Shown one piece after another: positions 39,772 through 43,922 of a stretch of 43,922 nucleotides of DNA. Each line of letters begins with the position of its first letter. Position 1 is the stretch's first letter. The translations under genes and the position numbers were made by a program. Source of the DNA: Condylostoma magnum (lineage: Eukaryota; Ciliophora; Heterotrichea; Heterotrichida; Condylostomatidae). The stretch lies in contig CAKKTI010000133.1 in assembly GCA_920105805.1 (NCBI GenBank), positions 1-43,922 of the forward strand, in the 5' to 3' direction. Below the pieces are notes generated by a model, which was not told where the DNA came from, did no database searches, and worked only from the letters and a program-made list of their open reading frames with translations.

Positions 39772-42700
39772 CTAATTGAAAATATGTCCGCATACATCAC
39801 AAACAAGTGCATTTGCAGGGTTGTGCAATGTACAGTCAGGACACTCTTTAATCTGGGAGCCTTGATCACTCTGACGATCTTTTTATGGTATTATTACTCT
39901 ACTCAGTATATCAGTGATTTGTGATATGTCAATTTGCTGTGGTTAGTCTTGAACTGTGTCAAAGGTCTAAGCTGGTTCTACATTCCACTCAAATTGCAGC
40001 TCTCCTAAAGGCTGTTCTGGATTTTTAACTAATAGTCGAGTAATATCCCGCGTTTCATAGGCTGGAAGTTCTACTGTGATTGTTGTTATAGGGTAATAGT
40101 AATTAGCCTCAGGGGTATCCCTTATTTTCAGATTCACTCTGGCTGGGGTTTTGCTGTTGTTGTAGACTTCAAATCGGACTATTGTAACTCCGGAGCTGTC
40201 AAACTCTTCTATCTCTGGAATTGCTTTCAAATCTTGTTCTTCTACTGGTTTGGTTTATTGATCTTTTAAATTCTCACTTCTTAGCTTACGCAAAGGAACT
40301 GCTTTATTATACTTTCCAGTTGGCTCACTGAGTTTGTATTAAGTTGTTACAAAATTTACAGCTAATTTTACCTCTTCTTTAAATTATATGTCGAAGTTTT
40401 ACTCTTCTATAGTTTTTCCTATTAGATATCTTGGTGTTTTACTATCATACTTTTCAATGAACTCTTAATATGCCTTTTTACACTCTTCTACAGTCGGGTC
40501 TTACAGTTCTGCTGTATTGCTAGACCCGCTGGTGATGCTGTATTTGGAGTATTATACTAAGTAGTTTTGGACCCAATCGTAGTATTTTTCGTATTGATAC
40601 GTAGGAGGGGGAATTTGAACTAGCAACTCAGCCAGTGCTTCGACCTTTAGGGCTATAGAAAATAAGAATTTAAGGCTGAGTAGCCCGAAATAGTCTTATT
40701 TCCTGCGGTTTCTCCATACAAGGTCAAGAATACTGTCAACTGTACTGTAAAAACTATGCCCGAAGCAAAGAGTACTCAGATACATGACTATTTCATCGTC
40801 AATGTTCTTCATAGCCGATATACCAAATTAGATTTTATGCTTTATTGGAATAGGAAATCCTAGAATCCATTCAACCCTTTAACGTTAGAACTCGTCTTAT
40901 AATAAGAAAAACCCTTCTAAAATAATATAGAAGCTTGTAACATCATCAAACTCTACTTCATTTATTGATTTTATTATACAGTGGGAAATCTTTAAAGACA
41001 TCTGATAATCATTTAATGCATATTTTTACACAATCGCACTAAGTGCATCCCCGTCGTATCCTTATGACAGTGATTTTAAGTAAAATGCCTCAGACTTTAA
41101 GCATCTCTCAGCTTCTTCTGGAATTTAGATTAAATCTTCATTTGATTTCTTGACAATGTGTCCGAATAATTTTACTAGATTGTTAAATTAAGGTTGCCAT
41201 AATTTTGTGCCTAGTTGATCTCTTACTTCCCCAGGCTTACACAACGGTGATTCAGGGCCAAGGTAAAAATCTAAAAGAACTGTAATCATTCCCCTTTCTG
41301 CCAAGTGTGAAAGATACTAATCATCTGCACTGTAAAAATCATAGATTACCAGCCAAAAATGATCGAATCGAGTCCAGAACTTAGAGCACTCAGTCGGTAT
41401 GGTGTCTAGTAATTTATCCATTATTGTCCTTGCTAGTGAGTCTTAACTGAAATCCTATGCCGCAATTTGCTTCAGTCCATACATAATAAGCATTGTAAGA
41501 GAATTCCTAGTCGGCTTTTCAGTGCAGTTGAATAAAACCTTTAGTACTGGTTTTAAGTCATCATCAAGATATTCCTAGAAAAGCTTGCATGTTGACTCAG
41601 GGAACTTTTCGTATTATTGTACGAGAATCTTTATTAAATCGGGCAGCATTCGGTTATTACTTGCATGTGCTACTACATCAGCTGTGAATTTAGTGGCTGG
41701 GACTGCCAGGTCTAGTTCTTGTTCCAGGGCGTTCTGCATTGTATCAATATAAAAGTTGAAAAAGTCAGGAGAGTAAAGGTTTCTCTCAAACATGAATAGC
41801 TCGTTGTCTTCTAAAATCTCGCTAAAGTAATTCTTGGGTATAAAGTTTTAAAAGTTGTTAAAATCTATAGGTTCCCCTTCATCTAAAAGCTATAATTTAT
41901 TAGTCTCTTTTTTCTGATATAAAAGCATGTAGGCATTACGTGTACTGGTTTTGATATTTCCGAAAAATCCAACACTTACACTGTCATCTTCTAATCCTCC
42001 GAAACATTCAGTTTCTAGTTAATCTAAGCTGAAATTTCGAATGATTTAATCATCAAATTAGCACCACTTCTCTGGATCTAGTAATCCATCTTCCCTTCTA
42101 TTACGTATAAAGGAATAATAATGTCCTGAGTCAGCCGTTCCCTGGTGTATTATGACACCTATTAGCTCGTATTCATAGTCATCTAAGTTCTCACAAGGAC
42201 CTAAGTTATCTCTCTCTCGTTCCATATGCTGCAGTGTATACTACTCTATATTCAAATTAGTAGGGAACTCTAATCTTGTATTGATCTTCTTATTCCTAAA
42301 TGTATCAAAATCAAACACAATTCTCTTCAAATGAACAATCATTACATTAGGCAGCTTGGATATAAAAGTCTGTCTGCTTAAATCAACTCTTTCCGAACAA
42401 TTATCACACTTAAAATCATTTATAATATCTCCTTTGCTGTACTTCGCCAAGCTTTCATGTAAAGTTTTGCAATGCTGGACCTCTACAGAAATATTAGTGA
42501 AATCATCCTCACTAAATCTAGTATACTAGCAATTAGAGCAAGTGTTAACACATGCGGTTTTCCCTCCAAAAAGCTCAGTAACAAGTTTTTCACTCATAGA
42601 CCCCTTAAGACTCTGCTCAAGTTTAATGAAAAAGCTACCCAAGAACTCCTAAGCATCCTGTTGAATTGCAACACTAGTAGGATTACCATCCCAGTCCTTA

Positions 42701-43922
42701 AAAGCAAAGCAAAATGAAGCAGGGTCGTATGCTTGCCTATCTGTTAAATCTAAAAATGCGAACATTCTTTATAATTAGTGAAAGAAGTTATCATCTATAT
42801 CATATCCTTTCACTGAGGTATCAACTTCCTCACCGTTTTTCCAAGCTAAATTTGTAGGGGGAACTCCATCTTATACTTATAGTATAGTATACCTGAATAT
42901 AGGAATCATATAGAAGCATTGCAAAACGGAGTTCATATAGCAAACACATCCTAAATTGATTATTCCTGCATAGCCTAAAAAGGACCTCACATCACCTGCT
43001 GGTGAATATATCCAAGACTCTTAGGGCTTTACTTACTTCTAAAGTACTTCTAATCCTCTGATTATTTATTGTAGATTTTACGAGTTATTTTTAGACAAAG
43101 TCTGTATCATTTAGTATGCATATCTTCTACTTTCTCTAGTTTTACATTTAGGGGGAACTTCTAGACTTAGTTACTCTACTCTCGAAGGGTCATATTCTTC
43201 ATTTGAGTAGTCAATTTATTAAGGGAATAGTAATTGCTCAAAGCTGTTTTGTGTAAAGTTATTGGAATAGGCCTTCTCTTTGAATTGGTCAAATCGGGAG
43301 AATATTTTTTCAGCGAGGGATAAAAGACCAGTTAGAACTTTATCAGCTTTATAGGATGTACGCTTTTCAAAGTACGGGTGAATCATTATCCTGTCCATCG
43401 TTTTTCCTATGAATTCCTCATAGTCTACTGATGGATTTTGGATATCTAAGTCAACTAAAACACATAAAAGCTCAAAATACTCAGCATATTCAGCAAATGT
43501 TGAATCTACTATACCAGTTGGCATGTTTCTTATCATTATTTGTAATAGACGAGGACCTGGCAGTTACTCAGTTGCTGATTTTGTGGCTATTTCTTCAAAC
43601 ACTTGTATAAAATTACGTCTTGTTTGCATGCTTTTGGTAGTTGTAATGGCCTTTACGCAGAATTACTCGAAGTTATCTAAGTTGATTACTTAATCTATTA
43701 AATTTTACTTGAAGATTACACATCCGAGTAGTAGTCCTAGGCAATACTCAATGATTAGTCTATCTTCATTCTCATTTTCTTAGAAATCAAGAACAGATTC
43801 TATGAAATACATTAGTGTACTGATTAATTGTGTCATGTCAACACTGTTTAGAATTATATCTACAAATTCTTCGTTTAAAACTGATTAAATCAGCTCGGCA
43901 ATACTATCATTCTTAATAAATC
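39772..43922 (-). CDS. Large ubiquitin-specific protease (USP34/USP9X-like), 5' end outside window
   Basis: One minus frame of over 1,380 codons, open to the right edge. The USP catalytic domain has the Cys box NLGCVCYMNSVLQC (catalytic Cys codon at 42940-42942), a zinc-knuckle-like part (CSNCQYTRFSE, FKCDNCSERVDLS), FISKLPNVMIVHLKR and the His box GTADSGHYYSFIRNRR, close to the form I recall for USP34. A long helical region follows, as in USP9X/USP34, and the protein ends in a RanBP2/NZF-like zinc finger (CPDCTLHNPANALVCDVCG), a ubiquitin-binding fold. It removes ubiquitin from substrates. The Cys box reads GCVC instead of the common GNTC. Stop is TAG 39772-39774. Confidence 0.9.

Overview
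The window looks like macronuclear DNA of a heterotrich ciliate that reads all three stop codons as sense, the Condylostoma-type code (translation table 28). In unmistakable genes TAA and TAG stand for Gln and TGA for Trp: the invariant Trp of the mitochondrial RNA polymerase VHDSFWTHA motif is TGA, and all ten Trp codons I found in the cyclic-nucleotide-gated channel are TGA. Yet TAG or TAA ends proteins exactly where the family ends (polymerase ...YFFA then TAG TAA; eIF4A ...SGIL then TAG TAA). TGA-only termination, as in karyorelicts, would run genes through their neighbours. No gene needs an intron or a frame change. Spacers are tiny, from 7 to about 230 bp, and no stretch over 300 bp is free of genes.

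Layout. 1-2614 (+): the 3' end of a multi-pass membrane protein and a secreted purple acid phosphatase. 2712-3557 (+): a Gln-rich coiled-coil protein, convergent with a secreted protein of unknown family (3610-4611, -). 4702-13553 (-): two tandem ~1,435-residue surface-receptor genes (LamG-like domains, furin-like Cys-rich region, multi-pass C-terminus) that share a 3,064-bp block in which I saw no difference. 13644-19614 (+): mitochondrial RNA polymerase, a small basic protein, an ankyrin/SAM protein. 19641-20825 (-): eIF4A. 21034-23910 (+): ISWI-type remodeller. 23948-24469 (-): DHHC acyltransferase, back to back with two small + genes. 26207-27547 (-): kelch protein. 27676-28732: ankyrin-like gene facing a small coiled-coil gene. 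28751-33284 (+): KH-domain protein, CNG-type channel and a basic coiled-coil protein. 33297-34537 (-): coiled-coil gene and degenerate EF-hand gene. 34545-37615 (+): very Gln-rich coiled-coil protein and a small gene. 37636-43922 (-): small disordered protein, MFS transporter, and a large USP34/USP9-like deubiquitinase running off the right edge.

The genes do not form one pathway; they are a housekeeping and membrane mixture packed almost edge to edge. The most notable signals are structural: ambiguous termination with frequent double stops and few sense-stops near gene ends, divergent ATGs only 7 bp apart around a near-palindrome, and an apparent gene-conversion tract. Because almost any frame stays open under this code, small unknown genes are less secure than recognised ones, and stop positions may shift by a few codons.
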